From: JBBQLG01 sp964251665 | Lineage (GTDB): Bacteria; Bacteroidota; Bacteroidia; Cytophagales; Spirosomataceae | Assembly (NCBI GenBank): GCA_964251665.1 | Contig: CAXUKO010000009.1 | Coordinates: 1 to 64,000, forward strand | Reading direction: 5' to 3' | Length of the DNA stretch: 64,000 bases | Part shown: positions 25,055 through 33,466 of the stretch, one piece after another | Layout of the letters: each line of letters starts with the position of its first letter | Position numbering within the stretch: the first letter of the stretch is position 1 | The notes under the pieces: model-generated | The model's input: the letters and a program-made list of their open reading frames with translations, nothing else | What the model was told of the DNA's origin: nothing | Databases searched by the model: none | Translations under genes and position numbers: made by a program

Positions 25055-25827
25055 ATCAGATAGTATGAACAGGTCGTTACAAAATCGCGGAGGTAGGGAA
25101 TGCGCGCAATCAGGCCGTACTGCTCGCGGGGTTTGAGGTTGAATTTGAACTCGTAAATCGGGTTAATGAGGTAGTGCCGAACCGCGTCGATATGGTAATT
25201 CGTCCGGCCGACAATCCGCTCGAACCGCTCAATGGAAATGCCCGTTTCCTTAATCTCGACCAAATCCTTCGGTGGTTGCCCGAACGCTTTCAACACACCG
25301 ACATAGAGTGGCATGGGCAACAGATGGAAGTAGGGGAGTTTCGACAGGAATTTGTTGCGAATGACTTGCTGATGACCACCAAACGGCATTTGCCAGGGCG
25401 GAAAACCGAAATAAATGGCCCCATCCGGCTTGAGAAACGTTTTCAGCAGGGTCAGGCACTTTTCCTGGTCGTGGATATGTTCGATCACATCCTTAAGCAC
25501 TACAAGGTCGAACCGCCCGCCAAAATCACGCTCGACATCGGCTTCGTAAATGTCTTTGCAGAGCAGCGATACCCGGCCAGCCGCCAGATCGTCGGCCATG
25601 AGTTCGGCGGCTAATTTGGTCTTTCCTGCTTCCAGCTCGACGCCCACACCCACGCAGCCCCGGTTCAGGAACGCTTTAAGCACTCCCCCCTCGCCGGAGC
25701 CCACTTCCAGCACCCGCATACCGGGCCGGAGCGGCTTTTTCTGTTCAATAAACGGGATAACGTACTGCTCGGCGTTGCGGGTCTGCTGAGCAAAATACCG
25801 CACCCGATCCTGATGGAAATCAAACAT
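25042..25827 (-). CDS. SAM-dependent class I methyltransferase
   Basis: 261 aa with a Rossmann methyltransferase core. Motif I is RVLEVGSGEGGVLKAFLNRG, the acidic end of strand 2 is VGVELEAGK, strand 4 is DLVVLKDVIEHIHDQEK, and a YFGFPPWQMPFGGH segment follows, as in the Methyltransf_11/23 type. The substrate cannot be read. The final codons and the TGA stop are inside the large palindrome 24986-25054. thyA ends 5 bp before this gene starts, so they may be cotranscribed. Confidence 0.85.
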   Translation of the reverse strand: MFDFHQDRVRYFAQQTRNAEQYVIPFIEQKKPLRPGMRVLEVGSGEGGVLKAFLNRGCVGVGVELEAGKTKLAAELMADDLAAGRVSLLCKDIYEADVERDFGGRFDLVVLKDVIEHIHDQEKCLTLLKTFLKPDGAIYFGFPPWQMPFGGHQQVIRNKFLSKLPYFHLLPMPLYVGVLKAFGQPPKDLVEIKETGISIERFERIVGRTNYHIDAVRHYLINPIYEFKFNLKPREQYGLIARIPYLRDFVTTCSYYLISPN

Positions 25828-25832
25828 AGGTA

Positions 25833-26657
25833 CTACACTGCTACTGGCGCTTTGATGGCCGGGTATGGGTTGTAATTTTCGAGCGTAAAATCGTCGTAAG
25901 TAAAATCAAACACGGAAGTAACGGCTGGATTCAGGCGCATAGTGGGTAGCGTGCGCGGCTCGCGGGATAGTTGTAAGTCAACCTGTTCCAGGTGGTTCAG
26001 GTACAAATGGGTATCGCCACCGGTCCAAATGAACTCGTGCGCTACCAGATCACACTCCTGCGCCACCATCATCGTCAGCAGGGCGTAAGACGCAATGTTA
26101 AAGGGCACGCCCAGAAACACGTCGGCACTGCGCTGGTACAACTGGCAGGATAGTTTGCCCTTTGTTTCGCCAAGTTCACTATTGGGCGGAGCCACATAGA
26201 ACTGAAAAAGGGCGTGGCAGGCAGGCAGGGCCATATCGGGAATATCAGCGGGGTTCCAGGCTGTAACAATCATCCGGCGCGAATCGGGGTTGCGTTTCAA
26301 CTGATTCAGCACGTCGGTTAGCTGGTCAATGGTTTGGCCCGGGGTGGGCATGGGCCAACTGCGCCACTGTTTGCCGTAAACCGGACCTAACTCGCCGTTC
26401 TCATCCGCCCATTCATCCCAGATGCTGACGCCATTGTCTTTCAGGTACTTAATGTTGGTATCGCCCGCAATGAACCACAGCAGTTCGTGAATGATGGATC
26501 GGGTATGGACCTTTTTTGTCGTGAGTAACGGAAAGCCATCCTGTAGATTAAACCGCATCTGGTAGCCAAATACGCTGAGGGTACCCGTGCCGGTACGGTC
26601 GGTTTTGCGGGTGCCGGTGGTCAGAATGTGCTGGAGCAGGTCGTGGTATTGTTGCAT
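25833..26657 (-). CDS. thyA: Thymidylate synthase
   Basis: Makes dTMP from dUMP with methylene-tetrahydrofolate. The 274-aa length is standard. Visible motifs are TDRTGTGTLSVFG, the LLTTKK segment, IWDEWA, VYGKQWR, the double-Arg DSRRMIVTAWNP, the catalytic Cys in ALPACHALFQF and QRSADVFLGVPFNIASYA. The start overlaps the stop of the upstream DUF3667 gene (TAATG), so translation is probably coupled. No dihydrofolate reductase is adjacent. Confidence 0.97.
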   Translation of the reverse strand: MQQYHDLLQHILTTGTRKTDRTGTGTLSVFGYQMRFNLQDGFPLLTTKKVHTRSIIHELLWFIAGDTNIKYLKDNGVSIWDEWADENGELGPVYGKQWRSWPMPTPGQTIDQLTDVLNQLKRNPDSRRMIVTAWNPADIPDMALPACHALFQFYVAPPNSELGETKGKLSCQLYQRSADVFLGVPFNIASYALLTMMVAQECDLVAHEFIWTGGDTHLYLNHLEQVDLQLSREPRTLPTMRLNPAVTSVFDFTYDDFTLENYNPYPAIKAPVAV

Positions 26658-27541
26658 TAGTGAGGGTGTTGATCAGTCGGTTGAGGTACCGGTTTTGTTT
26701 GGGTTTGGATGAGCTTCTGTTGATGGGTCAGCGCATACACGGCACCAATGCCTCCGCCGATGAGCGAAAAACTCATGTAGCTCAGGAGATAAGCGACAAC
26801 AGAACGAAGGATGATGGTACGAAGGTGCAGTTTCCCCTTGAAAAGATAACTGTACACAAGCGAATTGTAGCCCATCATGCCGATCAGGGTAATACTCATC
26901 ACGAAGGAGAACGCCGAAGCCGAGCCGCCCAACGCCCAGAACAGCAGCACGATAACAAGTGACAGGACGAGATTGAAATTGGCAACGAAGGTCTGCGTTA
27001 CCAGCATTTCCGGGTAGTTGTACCCCCGTCGACGAAACAGCAGCCAGAACCAGAACGCATACAAGGGAATAAAGGCAATGTGCAGGAGTGTCTGCCTATT
27101 TTCCACGAAGTGTGTTACCTCTTTCTGTAAATCCTTTACCCGGTTCGACGCGTGAGACGCTGCTGGATTGAACAATCGCTGACTTTCTTCCGCAAAACTG
27201 ACGTTGAGGCTGTGGGAGGCAAACGTGACAAGGGCACCCAGCAGAATCAGCAGGGCCAGGGGCCGGTAGTGATTCACGCGCCGACCCTTGATGTAGTCGC
27301 TGATGGTATGACCAGGACGGGTCAGCAGTTCGCGCAGGGTAAAGGCAATGCCCCGGTCGACGTGCCAGACACTATGCGGAATCTCGTGCCAGATGTAATG
27401 CCAGTTGATGCGGTGCGTATCCGCCGTCTGACTACACTGACTACAGTACCGGCCAACGTACTCGTGGCCACAGTTTTGACAGGTCACCTGACCATCGGTC
27501 GGATGAGCGTGAGATGGATTGGCAAGCGTAGCAGTGGTCAT
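26657..27541 (-). CDS. DUF3667 membrane protein with zinc-ribbon N-terminus
   Basis: Integral membrane protein of unknown function, about 294 aa from the Met at 27541 (an earlier ATG at 27586 would add 15 residues). A zinc ribbon CQNCGHEYVGRYCSQC lies at about 20-35. Then come the family segment IPHSVWHVDRGIAFTLRELL, TRPGHTISDYIKGRRVNHYRPL and about five membrane helices. Its TAA overlaps the thyA ATG by one base. That suggests an operon, but no functional link is evident. Confidence 0.85.
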   Translation of the reverse strand: MTTATLANPSHAHPTDGQVTCQNCGHEYVGRYCSQCSQTADTHRINWHYIWHEIPHSVWHVDRGIAFTLRELLTRPGHTISDYIKGRRVNHYRPLALLILLGALVTFASHSLNVSFAEESQRLFNPAASHASNRVKDLQKEVTHFVENRQTLLHIAFIPLYAFWFWLLFRRRGYNYPEMLVTQTFVANFNLVLSLVIVLLFWALGGSASAFSFVMSITLIGMMGYNSLVYSYLFKGKLHLRTIILRSVVAYLLSYMSFSLIGGGIGAVYALTHQQKLIQTQTKPVPQPTDQHPH

Positions 27542-27638
27542 GAGGATAGGCGTGTTTTTTAGACAAGATAGCAAAAAAAGGCGCATCGTTTTCAGCCATA
27601 GCCCGATTCAACTGTTGCAGGCTGGGTCGGCGTCTGCC

Positions 27639-28505
27639 TCATTTGAGGTAATTCCCGACGGGCACAAGTTGATAGTCCGGGTCATCCTCGAAGATCCTGG
27701 TCAGCACGGCGGCATGGCGATGCCCCATTACGAGCAGGATACGCTTTTTTTTCTGCGCGAGTTGGGTAGCAACAATGTTGGCATAGATTCTCAGTTCGCG
27801 GTTATAAAAATGCGAGATGAAATCAGCACCTACGTAGTCGTAAGAAACATGCGTACTGTCTAAGCCCGGCTCCGTCGTATTGAGTTTAGCCTTCCGTACT
27901 TTGGCGGGGGTAATAAACATCAGGTGGTACGCCTGCTGAAGCACTGGGGCCGAATTCAGTTTAGCCAGATAAGTTGATACAGTGGTTTTACCCTCCTGAA
28001 ACGGTGTGTTGATGGTCGCTCCTAACTCATTAAATGCCTTCAGTTCGTCCAGATAGTAATCGATTCGCTCACCCCGGTTAAGTATTCGGTTCGAGGTGCC
28101 GCTGTAAACGTTAACCCCATAGATGCGTTCATGCCGGAGCTGTCGGCCCAGGGCGTAGGCAATCTGGTATGCTTCGGCCCGGCCATAGTCCAGGTCCTTT
28201 AGGTTGAGTTTGCCGGCTGTATACAGGTTATAAAGGCTGTCGACGGCCGACTGTTCACTCGCATCCCGCTCAATCACGATCAGATCCGGGTTGTAGCGGG
28301 TCAACTCGTTTAGTACCTGTTTCAGTTCCTCCTGTCGGCGTTCCTGAAACAGATCAGCCAGGGGGATGTCTTTGTAAAAGCCCTGCTGACCAAAATGGGG
28401 ACTCCCCAGAAGCATGATCTGCGTTTTGGCGGGTGACGCCTGCCCGTAGAGTAGCGACGCAAAACCGGCGAGTAACGCAGTAAGAAAGATCCTGACAGGA
28501 TGCAT
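27639..28505 (-). CDS. DUF5694 secreted protein
   Basis: 288 aa with a signal peptide ending at LLYGQ. The mature part starts IMLLGSPHFGQQGFYKD, followed by DLIVIERDASEQ and a later MGHRHAAVLTRIF. These resemble the TraB/GumN-like DUF5694 family, which has conserved His/Glu positions but no defined activity. It stands alone on the minus strand, 97 bp upstream of the DUF3667 gene. Confidence 0.8.
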   Translation of the reverse strand: MHPVRIFLTALLAGFASLLYGQASPAKTQIMLLGSPHFGQQGFYKDIPLADLFQERRQEELKQVLNELTRYNPDLIVIERDASEQSAVDSLYNLYTAGKLNLKDLDYGRAEAYQIAYALGRQLRHERIYGVNVYSGTSNRILNRGERIDYYLDELKAFNELGATINTPFQEGKTTVSTYLAKLNSAPVLQQAYHLMFITPAKVRKAKLNTTEPGLDSTHVSYDYVGADFISHFYNRELRIYANIVATQLAQKKKRILLVMGHRHAAVLTRIFEDDPDYQLVPVGNYLK

Positions 28506-28645
28506 ACCGACGAACTGGATAAAAATTAACCTGGATAAAGCGGCCAGACTGCATACCGATTGTGGTTATACAGACCCGGTGGGCAAAACTACGCAGTTGC
28601 CGGTTAAGAATGAATGACAACCGCTTCGACCGGCATCCAGGCCAT

Positions 28646-28674
28646 AAAAAAGGCCTTCCCCGGAGAGAAGGCCT
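28646..28674 (-). terminator. Intrinsic terminator of the small secreted protein gene
   Basis: AGGCCTTC (28651-28658) pairs with GAAGGCCT (28667-28674) around an 8-nt loop, followed on the minus strand by a T run (28650-28645). It is 23 bp past the stop of the 54-aa gene. Confidence 0.85.
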
Positions 28675-28696
28675 CGTACTAATGGGCACAACGGAC

Positions 28697-28861
28697 TTAC
28701 GCCTGTGCCCGTTTCATGCAGCAGCTGTGGCTGGTACCGGCCGGACACTCGGTTTTAGTTTTCGCTCTGGCCGTTATTTTACCTTTCTTCTTTACGTCAC
28801 CCGCCAACGTCATCGTTGACAGGGTGGCCAACAGGGCCAGACTCAGGAGTGCATTTTTCAT
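28697..28861 (-). CDS. Small secreted Cys-containing protein, 54 aa
   Basis: A short gene that length cut-offs easily miss. It encodes MKNALLSLALLATLSTMTLA, a clean signal peptide, then a mature part of about 34 residues that is very basic (GDVKKKGKITARAKTKTE) and ends CPAGTSHSCCMKRAQA with three cysteines. The CPAGT...CC pattern could make a metal site or disulfide. The gene has its own intrinsic terminator 23 bp downstream, which supports it being expressed alone. I do not recognise a named family. Confidence 0.75.
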   Translation of the reverse strand: MKNALLSLALLATLSTMTLAGDVKKKGKITARAKTKTECPAGTSHSCCMKRAQA

Positions 28862-28983
28862 GATTACGAGCGTTTATGGTTTATGAAAATGAATCGATTT
28901 TGATTGGGAAACGGGTTTGCGGCCAGTTGTGGTGTCTTCCTGATCAATAGATCAATAAAAGTGCCAAATCAGCAGCGCTCAGG

Positions 28984-29445
28984 CTATTCAATTTCAAAGG
29001 AATACGTAATCCGGGCGGTGGGGCGCAGTTGAGCCGTGGCCGAACAGTATTTGTCCATCGACAGGTCAATAGCCCGGCGGACTTTATCGCCGTCCAGCTG
29101 CCCTTTAAAGATATAATGTACGTGGATTTTCTGGAAAGGCGCGGGCGTTGCGTCTTTTTCGCGCAGGCCATCCACCGATAACCGGAAATCGTCGACTATC
29201 TGTTTTTGCTTTTTCAGAATCAGAATGACATCAATGGCGCTGCACGAGGCCAGGCCCATCAGAAGCATCTCCATGGGGCGGGCACCGGCATTGTGGCCGC
29301 CAATATCGGTGGAGCCATCAATGTCGAGGGCTACACCCGACAGGCCAGTAGCCTGAAAATGAAAGGCATCATCAACGCGGACCAGGTCTACGTGCATCGT
29401 ATTCATGGCCGGAGCCTCAATAGCGTTTAGTTCTACGTCTGTCAT
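28984..29445 (-). CDS. OsmC-family protein
   Basis: OsmC/Ohr-fold protein of 153 aa, usually a thiol-dependent hydroperoxide reductase or a relative. The GHNAGARPMEMLLMGLASCSAIDV region corresponds to the first reactive Cys helix (ASCSA), and the second usual Cys position lies in MDKYCSATAQL. I chose the ATG at 29445. The gene diverges from a small membrane-protein gene at 29506, so the 60-bp gap must hold both promoters. Confidence 0.9.
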   Translation of the reverse strand: MTDVELNAIEAPAMNTMHVDLVRVDDAFHFQATGLSGVALDIDGSTDIGGHNAGARPMEMLLMGLASCSAIDVILILKKQKQIVDDFRLSVDGLREKDATPAPFQKIHVHYIFKGQLDGDKVRRAIDLSMDKYCSATAQLRPTARITYSFEIE

Positions 29446-29505
29446 GGTCAAATTTGGGGTTACGCAAAAACATCTGTACTTTCACTATCTCTTAACACCA
29501 GCACC

Positions 29506-29859
29506 ATGTCCGAAAAATTCACGTCTGATCTCTTCGACATAAAAAACGACCGCCGACTGAGTGTGTACCTCTACCGGGCAGGCTTTGGTTGCTGGCTGCT
29601 CTATATCGTGTCGGGTGCGCGGTTTCTGCATTCGGTCACTACGCACCGCACCGACTTTGGCATCTTCGCCTTTTTTCTGATGATACTGGGCGGGTCGGCG
29701 TCTATGGTATACGATTATTACCACGATCCGGCGGGTTTTGATCAGAAAAAAAAGTGGCTCATCATCGGGTACGGCGTGTTAGCCGGTCTAATCTACTTTA
29801 TTCTGCTGAATCACCAGCCACCCACTCTTCAACAGATTTTCGGTTCGTATTCGTTCTGA
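29506..29859 (+). CDS. Small membrane protein, 117 aa
   Basis: Unrecognised. It has three probable membrane helices, at about 25-43 (GFGCWLLYIVSG), 52-68 (FGIFAFFLMILGG) and 84-101 (WLIIGYGVLAGLIYFILL), with a hydrophilic N-terminus. It starts 60 bp from the divergent OsmC gene and ends 19 bp before the convergent precorrin-2 dehydrogenase-like gene. Nothing nearby suggests its role. Confidence 0.75.
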   Translation: MSEKFTSDLFDIKNDRRLSVYLYRAGFGCWLLYIVSGARFLHSVTTHRTDFGIFAFFLMILGGSASMVYDYYHDPAGFDQKKKWLIIGYGVLAGLIYFILLNHQPPTLQQIFGSYSF

Positions 29860-29878
29860 AGTACAATTCCGGCGTCAG

Positions 29879-30445
29879 TCACTTCAGCACGTTGGTAATT
29901 TCATTCAGCCGCTCCATCTTCTGAACAAAATCGCCCTTGAGCCGGTTGCGTATGGCGGTCAGGTTTTCCAGTGTCTCCTGTAAGCTGTCGGGCAAAATCT
30001 CTTCCAGCACCTCACGGAACCGCTTGGCAAACGTCGGCGACATCCCATTGGTGGAAATAGCAATCTTCAGATCTCCTTTTTTTACGACCGAACTGAGGTA
30101 AAAGTCGCACAGGTCCGGCGTGTCGGCCACATTCACCAGGATTTGTTTTGCCTTACAGTCCTGCTGTACCTGCCGGTTCACGGCTTTATCATTTGTGCCG
30201 ACGATCACCAGCTGCTTGTCCGTCAGAAACGTCTCGTCATACGGCGCTACTACCAACGTCAGACCGGTATGCTGAAGGGCCAGCTCATGGATTTCGGCCC
30301 GAATTTCGGGAGCCACCAGCGTAACGCGGGCATCGGGCGAATTGCCGAGCAGTGCCGTTGCTTTTTCCAGGCCTACATAGCCACCGCCTACAATCAGCGT
30401 GTGCAGTTGGTCGGCCTTGACGAAAATGGGGAAGAGCGTGTTCAT
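29879..30445 (-). CDS. Precorrin-2 dehydrogenase / sirohydrochlorin ferrochelatase-like (CysG N-domain type)
   Basis: NAD-dependent oxidation of precorrin-2 (and possibly Fe insertion) toward siroheme. The protein is 188 aa, the length of the stand-alone CysG-B/Met8 form. The Rossmann start is LIVGGGYVGLEKATALL, then VNVADTPDLCDFYLSSVVKKGDL and ISTNGMSPTFAKRFRE are family segments. Siroheme serves sulfite and nitrite reductases, none of which is in the window. The gene is separated from the upstream barrel gene by a terminator. Confidence 0.9.
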   Translation of the reverse strand: MNTLFPIFVKADQLHTLIVGGGYVGLEKATALLGNSPDARVTLVAPEIRAEIHELALQHTGLTLVVAPYDETFLTDKQLVIVGTNDKAVNRQVQQDCKAKQILVNVADTPDLCDFYLSSVVKKGDLKIAISTNGMSPTFAKRFREVLEEILPDSLQETLENLTAIRNRLKGDFVQKMERLNEITNVLK

Positions 30446-30462
30446 GTTGGTAAAGATAAACG

Positions 30463-30493
30463 AAAAAAGCCGCTCAACGGGCGAGCGGCTTTT
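30463..30493 (-). terminator. Intrinsic terminator of the RD-rich barrel gene
   Basis: AAAAGCCGCT (30465-30474) pairs with AGCGGCTTTT (30484-30493) around CAACGGGCG, with a T run on the minus strand. It lies 20 bp past the stop at 30514. Confidence 0.9.
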
Positions 30494-30513
30494 CGGACTG
30501 AGCAGAGAGTCAC

Positions 30514-31452
30514 TTAGAATTTAAACCCGACGTTCACGCCCAGAATACGCGGCTTGTAACTAACTGCCTGATTCTGAATTGTATTGTTGAACCCGTAGTG
30601 GTATACGAAATCAATCGTGAGAGGACCCGCATCGAAGCCGAGGTTGGCCAGGCCGTTTACCGACGAATTGTTCAGCGTCTGCTCCGTTTGGTTGGAGGTC
30701 ACCGTTGCCAGTTCAGCCCCGACCTGTAGCCGGACGGCCGATACGCCCTTAGGCGATTGGGCCAGTTTCACACCGATGTAAGCCGGAATGTGAATGTACT
30801 TCTGATCGACACCGTTGATTACATCATTAAGGTTTTTGGTGGTACCATCGCCTTTGGTAATGATGTTGGAACTCGACGTTAGGTACTCAACGCCAATCTG
30901 ACCAAACAATCGGCCACCACCTCGTACATACGCGCCCAACTGATAACCTAACCGACCCTGTGGGTTGTTACCATTAAGGCTTTCGCCCGCTAAAAAGGTT
31001 GAGTTCAGACCACCGTACACACCAAACGCAAAGTTTTTGTAGTTCTCTTTACGTTCCTTCCGCTTGTTTTTCTCCACATCGTTCATGCCGTCATCATACC
31101 CTTTGTCGTAGGCCTGTTGCAGGTCGCGGTCTTCGTACCGGCGGAAGGTGCGGCTGTCGGACCGGTACCGGTCCGAATCCGTACTGCGCTGATCCCGGTC
31201 GTCATCCTGACGGCGCCGATCATCATCCCGCCGACGCATATCGTCATCCCGGCGCTGCCGGTCGTCATTCCGGTTATCCCGGTCCTGCCGGTCGTTGCGG
31301 TAATCCCGCTCATCATCGTAGCGCGACGAGCGGTTGTCATAATTTCGGTCGTCGTTGCGATACCGATTATTGTCATTGTTCTGCTGACCGTAGGCAATGG
31401 ACGACGCCAGCACCATCAGGGCGGTCAGGCCCTTGTAAATTTGCGTTTTCAT
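30514..31452 (-). CDS. PorT-like outer-membrane barrel with Arg/Asp-rich linker (paralogue 1)
   Basis: About 312 aa from the Met at 31452 (MKTQIYKGLTALMVLASSIAYGQ signal peptide). After the signal comes an exceptional polyampholyte of about 85 residues made of Arg, Asp and Asn (for example YRNDDRNYDNRSSRYDDERD). A short basic helix then leads into an eight-strand PorT-type beta-barrel (FAFGVYGGLNSTFL ... RLGYQLGAYVRGGG ... FGQIGVEYLTSSSN), ending GVNVGFKF. It is the third gene of a tandem paralogue set whose barrels match but whose linkers differ. It has its own terminator, so each copy may be separately regulated. The function of this barrel class is unknown. Confidence 0.88.
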   Translation of the reverse strand: MKTQIYKGLTALMVLASSIAYGQQNNDNNRYRNDDRNYDNRSSRYDDERDYRNDRQDRDNRNDDRQRRDDDMRRRDDDRRRQDDDRDQRSTDSDRYRSDSRTFRRYEDRDLQQAYDKGYDDGMNDVEKNKRKERKENYKNFAFGVYGGLNSTFLAGESLNGNNPQGRLGYQLGAYVRGGGRLFGQIGVEYLTSSSNIITKGDGTTKNLNDVINGVDQKYIHIPAYIGVKLAQSPKGVSAVRLQVGAELATVTSNQTEQTLNNSSVNGLANLGFDAGPLTIDFVYHYGFNNTIQNQAVSYKPRILGVNVGFKF

Positions 31453-31551
31453 AACGTTGTTGAGTTGAATAATATAACTGGTAACGCCCACTAAACCCCG
31501 CTGAACGGGGATTGTTTAGGATTATTCTGTACTGGTCCCGGTTAAGCCTAC

Positions 31552-31582
31552 GAAAAAGCCCCCTCCGTCGGGAGGGGGCTTT
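31552..31582 (-). terminator. Intrinsic terminator of barrel paralogue 2
   Basis: AAAGCCCCCTCC (31555-31566) pairs perfectly with GGAGGGGGCTTT (31571-31582) around GTCG, with a T run following on the minus strand. The gene ends at 31607. Confidence 0.92.
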
Positions 31583-31606
31583 GTAGGGGATGCTGCGTTG
31601 TGGCGC

Positions 31607-32368
31607 TTAGAACCGAAGGCCAACGTTCACGGCTAAGATATTCCGTTTTGTATCGGCCGTTTTATCGAAAACCTGAACAAATCCGTGGTTGTATACCGCA
31701 TCGAGGGTGAGGGGTCCGAGGTTGATACCTACACCAGCCAGCCCGTTCAGAATGGTCCGTTTCAGATCGTCGCTACCCAGGTTAAAGTCGTTTTTACTCA
31801 CGCCCACCAGCGAGGCCAATTCCGCACCGACCTGAAGCCGCAGACCCAGCGCACCGCCAATGCGTGTACCTACATACACCGGGATAGCCAGAAAACGCTG
31901 ATCGATGTTACTTTTCAGTTCATTGCTGACCGTACCCGTTGTCGTGCCTGAGCCGGAAGCTGTGCTGATCAGATTTGACGAAGATGCGCGGTATTCAGCG
32001 CCGATCTGCCCGAAGATCGTACCCGGCGAACGGTAGTACAGACCGACCTGATAACCGGGCCGGTACGATTTGGCGGGCTTCTGCTCATTCACAAACTGCG
32101 AGAAGTTTACCCCGGCGTAGATACCGAATTTGCCGCCTTTGCCATCACTGCGCTTGGTATCGCTGGGCGACCGGTCAGTGGTTGTGCTTGTTGTCGTGTA
32201 GGTGCTGTTCAGGGGCGTGACGCTGTTGGTCGAGTTACCCGTCGACATAGTCTGCGGCGAATCGGTTGCCACTGATGTGGTCGTGGTGGTCGACGTTGAT
32301 TGTCCGAAAGCGACGCCACTGCCTAAAAGGCACAATGCAAGAATGGTTTGATTTGTTTTCATGTTCAT
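31607..32368 (-). CDS. PorT-like outer-membrane barrel with Ser/Thr-rich linker (paralogue 2)
   Basis: 253 aa with signal peptide MNMKTNQTILALCLLGSGVA ending at FGQ. A Ser/Thr-rich linker of about 55 residues (STSTTTTTSVATDS ...) precedes the barrel, which starts FGIYAGVNFSQFV and shares FGQIGAEYRASSSN, RLQVGAELAS and ILAVNVGLRF with its two neighbours. The leader just before the ATG (AACGTTATGAACATGAAAAC) is almost the same as in paralogue 3. The start could be Met1 or Met3. Tandem duplication with linker divergence is the clear history. Confidence 0.88.
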   Translation of the reverse strand: MNMKTNQTILALCLLGSGVAFGQSTSTTTTTSVATDSPQTMSTGNSTNSVTPLNSTYTTTSTTTDRSPSDTKRSDGKGGKFGIYAGVNFSQFVNEQKPAKSYRPGYQVGLYYRSPGTIFGQIGAEYRASSSNLISTASGSGTTTGTVSNELKSNIDQRFLAIPVYVGTRIGGALGLRLQVGAELASLVGVSKNDFNLGSDDLKRTILNGLAGVGINLGPLTLDAVYNHGFVQVFDKTADTKRNILAVNVGLRF

Positions 32369-32469
32369 AACGTTTTTAACTGGTAAAAAACAATGATGCT
32401 AACATCTGTTCAAACAGACGATGGGTCGGATTGTTTACCACTGAGCTGGGTTTGCTTATCCAATGGTAC

Positions 32470-32497
32470 AAAAAAGCCCCCTCCCAGCGGAGGGGGC
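32470..32497 (-). terminator. Intrinsic terminator of barrel paralogue 3
   Basis: GCCCCCTCC (32476-32484) pairs with GGAGGGGGC (32489-32497) around CAGC, with a T run on the minus strand. The stem sequence is nearly the same as the terminator of paralogue 2, so gene and terminator were probably duplicated together. Confidence 0.92.
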
Positions 32498-32523
32498 AGC
32501 TACCAAAAAACAGACGGATTGAC

Positions 32524-33393
32524 TTAGAATTTGAAGCCAACACTGGCGCTCAGAATCCGGCGCGCTGACCCGGCAAAGCCCGTATTCTGGGTGATGGCGT
32601 TGCTGAAACCGTAATGATACGTCAGATCAAGGAATACCGGTCCCGCGTCGAAACCCAGTTGACCTAGTCCATTAAACGTACCACTTTTGATTTCGGAGTT
32701 GCTCAGGTTGAAATCGCCACTGGTAGAGCCAATTCGATTGGCGTATTCTACCCCCACCTGCACCCGTACCGCTGAAATGCCCCGATCCGACTCGGTTAAC
32801 TTGTAGCCGATGTACACCGGAACCTGAATGTATTTGATATCGATCTGCCCGTTGATGCTGGATACCGACTGTCCCGAGCCAGCCGTGAAATAGTTAGAGC
32901 TTGACGCGAAGTATTCAGCGCCGATCTGTCCGTATACGCGACCGCCACCCCGCACGAAAATGCCCGCCTGATAGCCCAGTCGGCCGGTCAGCTTTTTGTT
33001 GCCGCTACCGTTGGCGTCAAGGGCTTCCCCTTTAAATTTGGTCGAATTCAGACCGGCGTAGATGCCCACGGTCAGGCCTTTATACGGCTTGTCGGTTTTG
33101 CGGTTTACATCGCTGTTATCGGTCGATGTGGTGCTGTAGGTAGTGTTGGCTGGCGTTACGCTGTTGGTTGTGCCCGAGTAGGTACCGTTGGTGCCGGTCG
33201 AGGTGGATACCCCGGCTGCGTTGTTGGCATCGCCGTTGGTGGTTGGCGTGGTCGACCGCGTCGAATCAGCGTTGTACGTGGTGGTCGACCCGGTGGTCGA
33301 CGAGGGAGTACCCGTGGTTGTGCTTTGCCCAAAGGCGGTACCGGCAGCCAGTACGCAGAAGGCGAGAAACGTGTGATTTGTTTTCATGTTCAT
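32524..33393 (-). CDS. PorT-like outer-membrane barrel with Ser/Thr/Asn-rich linker (paralogue 3)
   Basis: 289 aa, signal peptide MNMKTNHTFLAFCVLAAGTA ending at FGQ. The linker of about 75 residues is rich in Thr, Ser, Gly and Asn (TTGTPSSTTGSTTTYNADST ...). The barrel starts LTVGIYAGLNSTKF and includes RLGYQAGIFVRGGGRVYGQI, EYFASSSNYF, RVQVGVEYAN and FDAGPVFLDLTYHYGFSN, very close to paralogue 1. It is the first gene of the tandem set in transcription order. Surface-exposed or periplasmic roles for the linker are guesses. Confidence 0.88.
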   Translation of the reverse strand: MNMKTNHTFLAFCVLAAGTAFGQSTTTGTPSSTTGSTTTYNADSTRSTTPTTNGDANNAAGVSTSTGTNGTYSGTTNSVTPANTTYSTTSTDNSDVNRKTDKPYKGLTVGIYAGLNSTKFKGEALDANGSGNKKLTGRLGYQAGIFVRGGGRVYGQIGAEYFASSSNYFTAGSGQSVSSINGQIDIKYIQVPVYIGYKLTESDRGISAVRVQVGVEYANRIGSTSGDFNLSNSEIKSGTFNGLGQLGFDAGPVFLDLTYHYGFSNAITQNTGFAGSARRILSASVGFKF

Positions 33394-33410
33394 AACGTTT
33401 GAAATTGTAC

Positions 33411-33440
33411 AAAAAAAAGGTGTGACTTTCGATCACACCT
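33411..33440 (-). terminator. Intrinsic terminator of pgi
   Basis: AGGTGTGA (33418-33425) pairs with TCACACCT (33433-33440), followed on the minus strand by a run of eight T. It lies 27 bp past the pgi stop. Confidence 0.9.
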
Positions 33441-33466
33441 CCTTAACCCGCGACTTTCGGAAAAGT

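Noticed and set aside
31083..31397. Repetitive-looking DNA in the first barrel gene as a CRISPR or tandem-repeat array
   Set aside because: It is codon-level repetition of Arg/Asp residues without fixed units or spacers. It codes the linker of a secreted protein.
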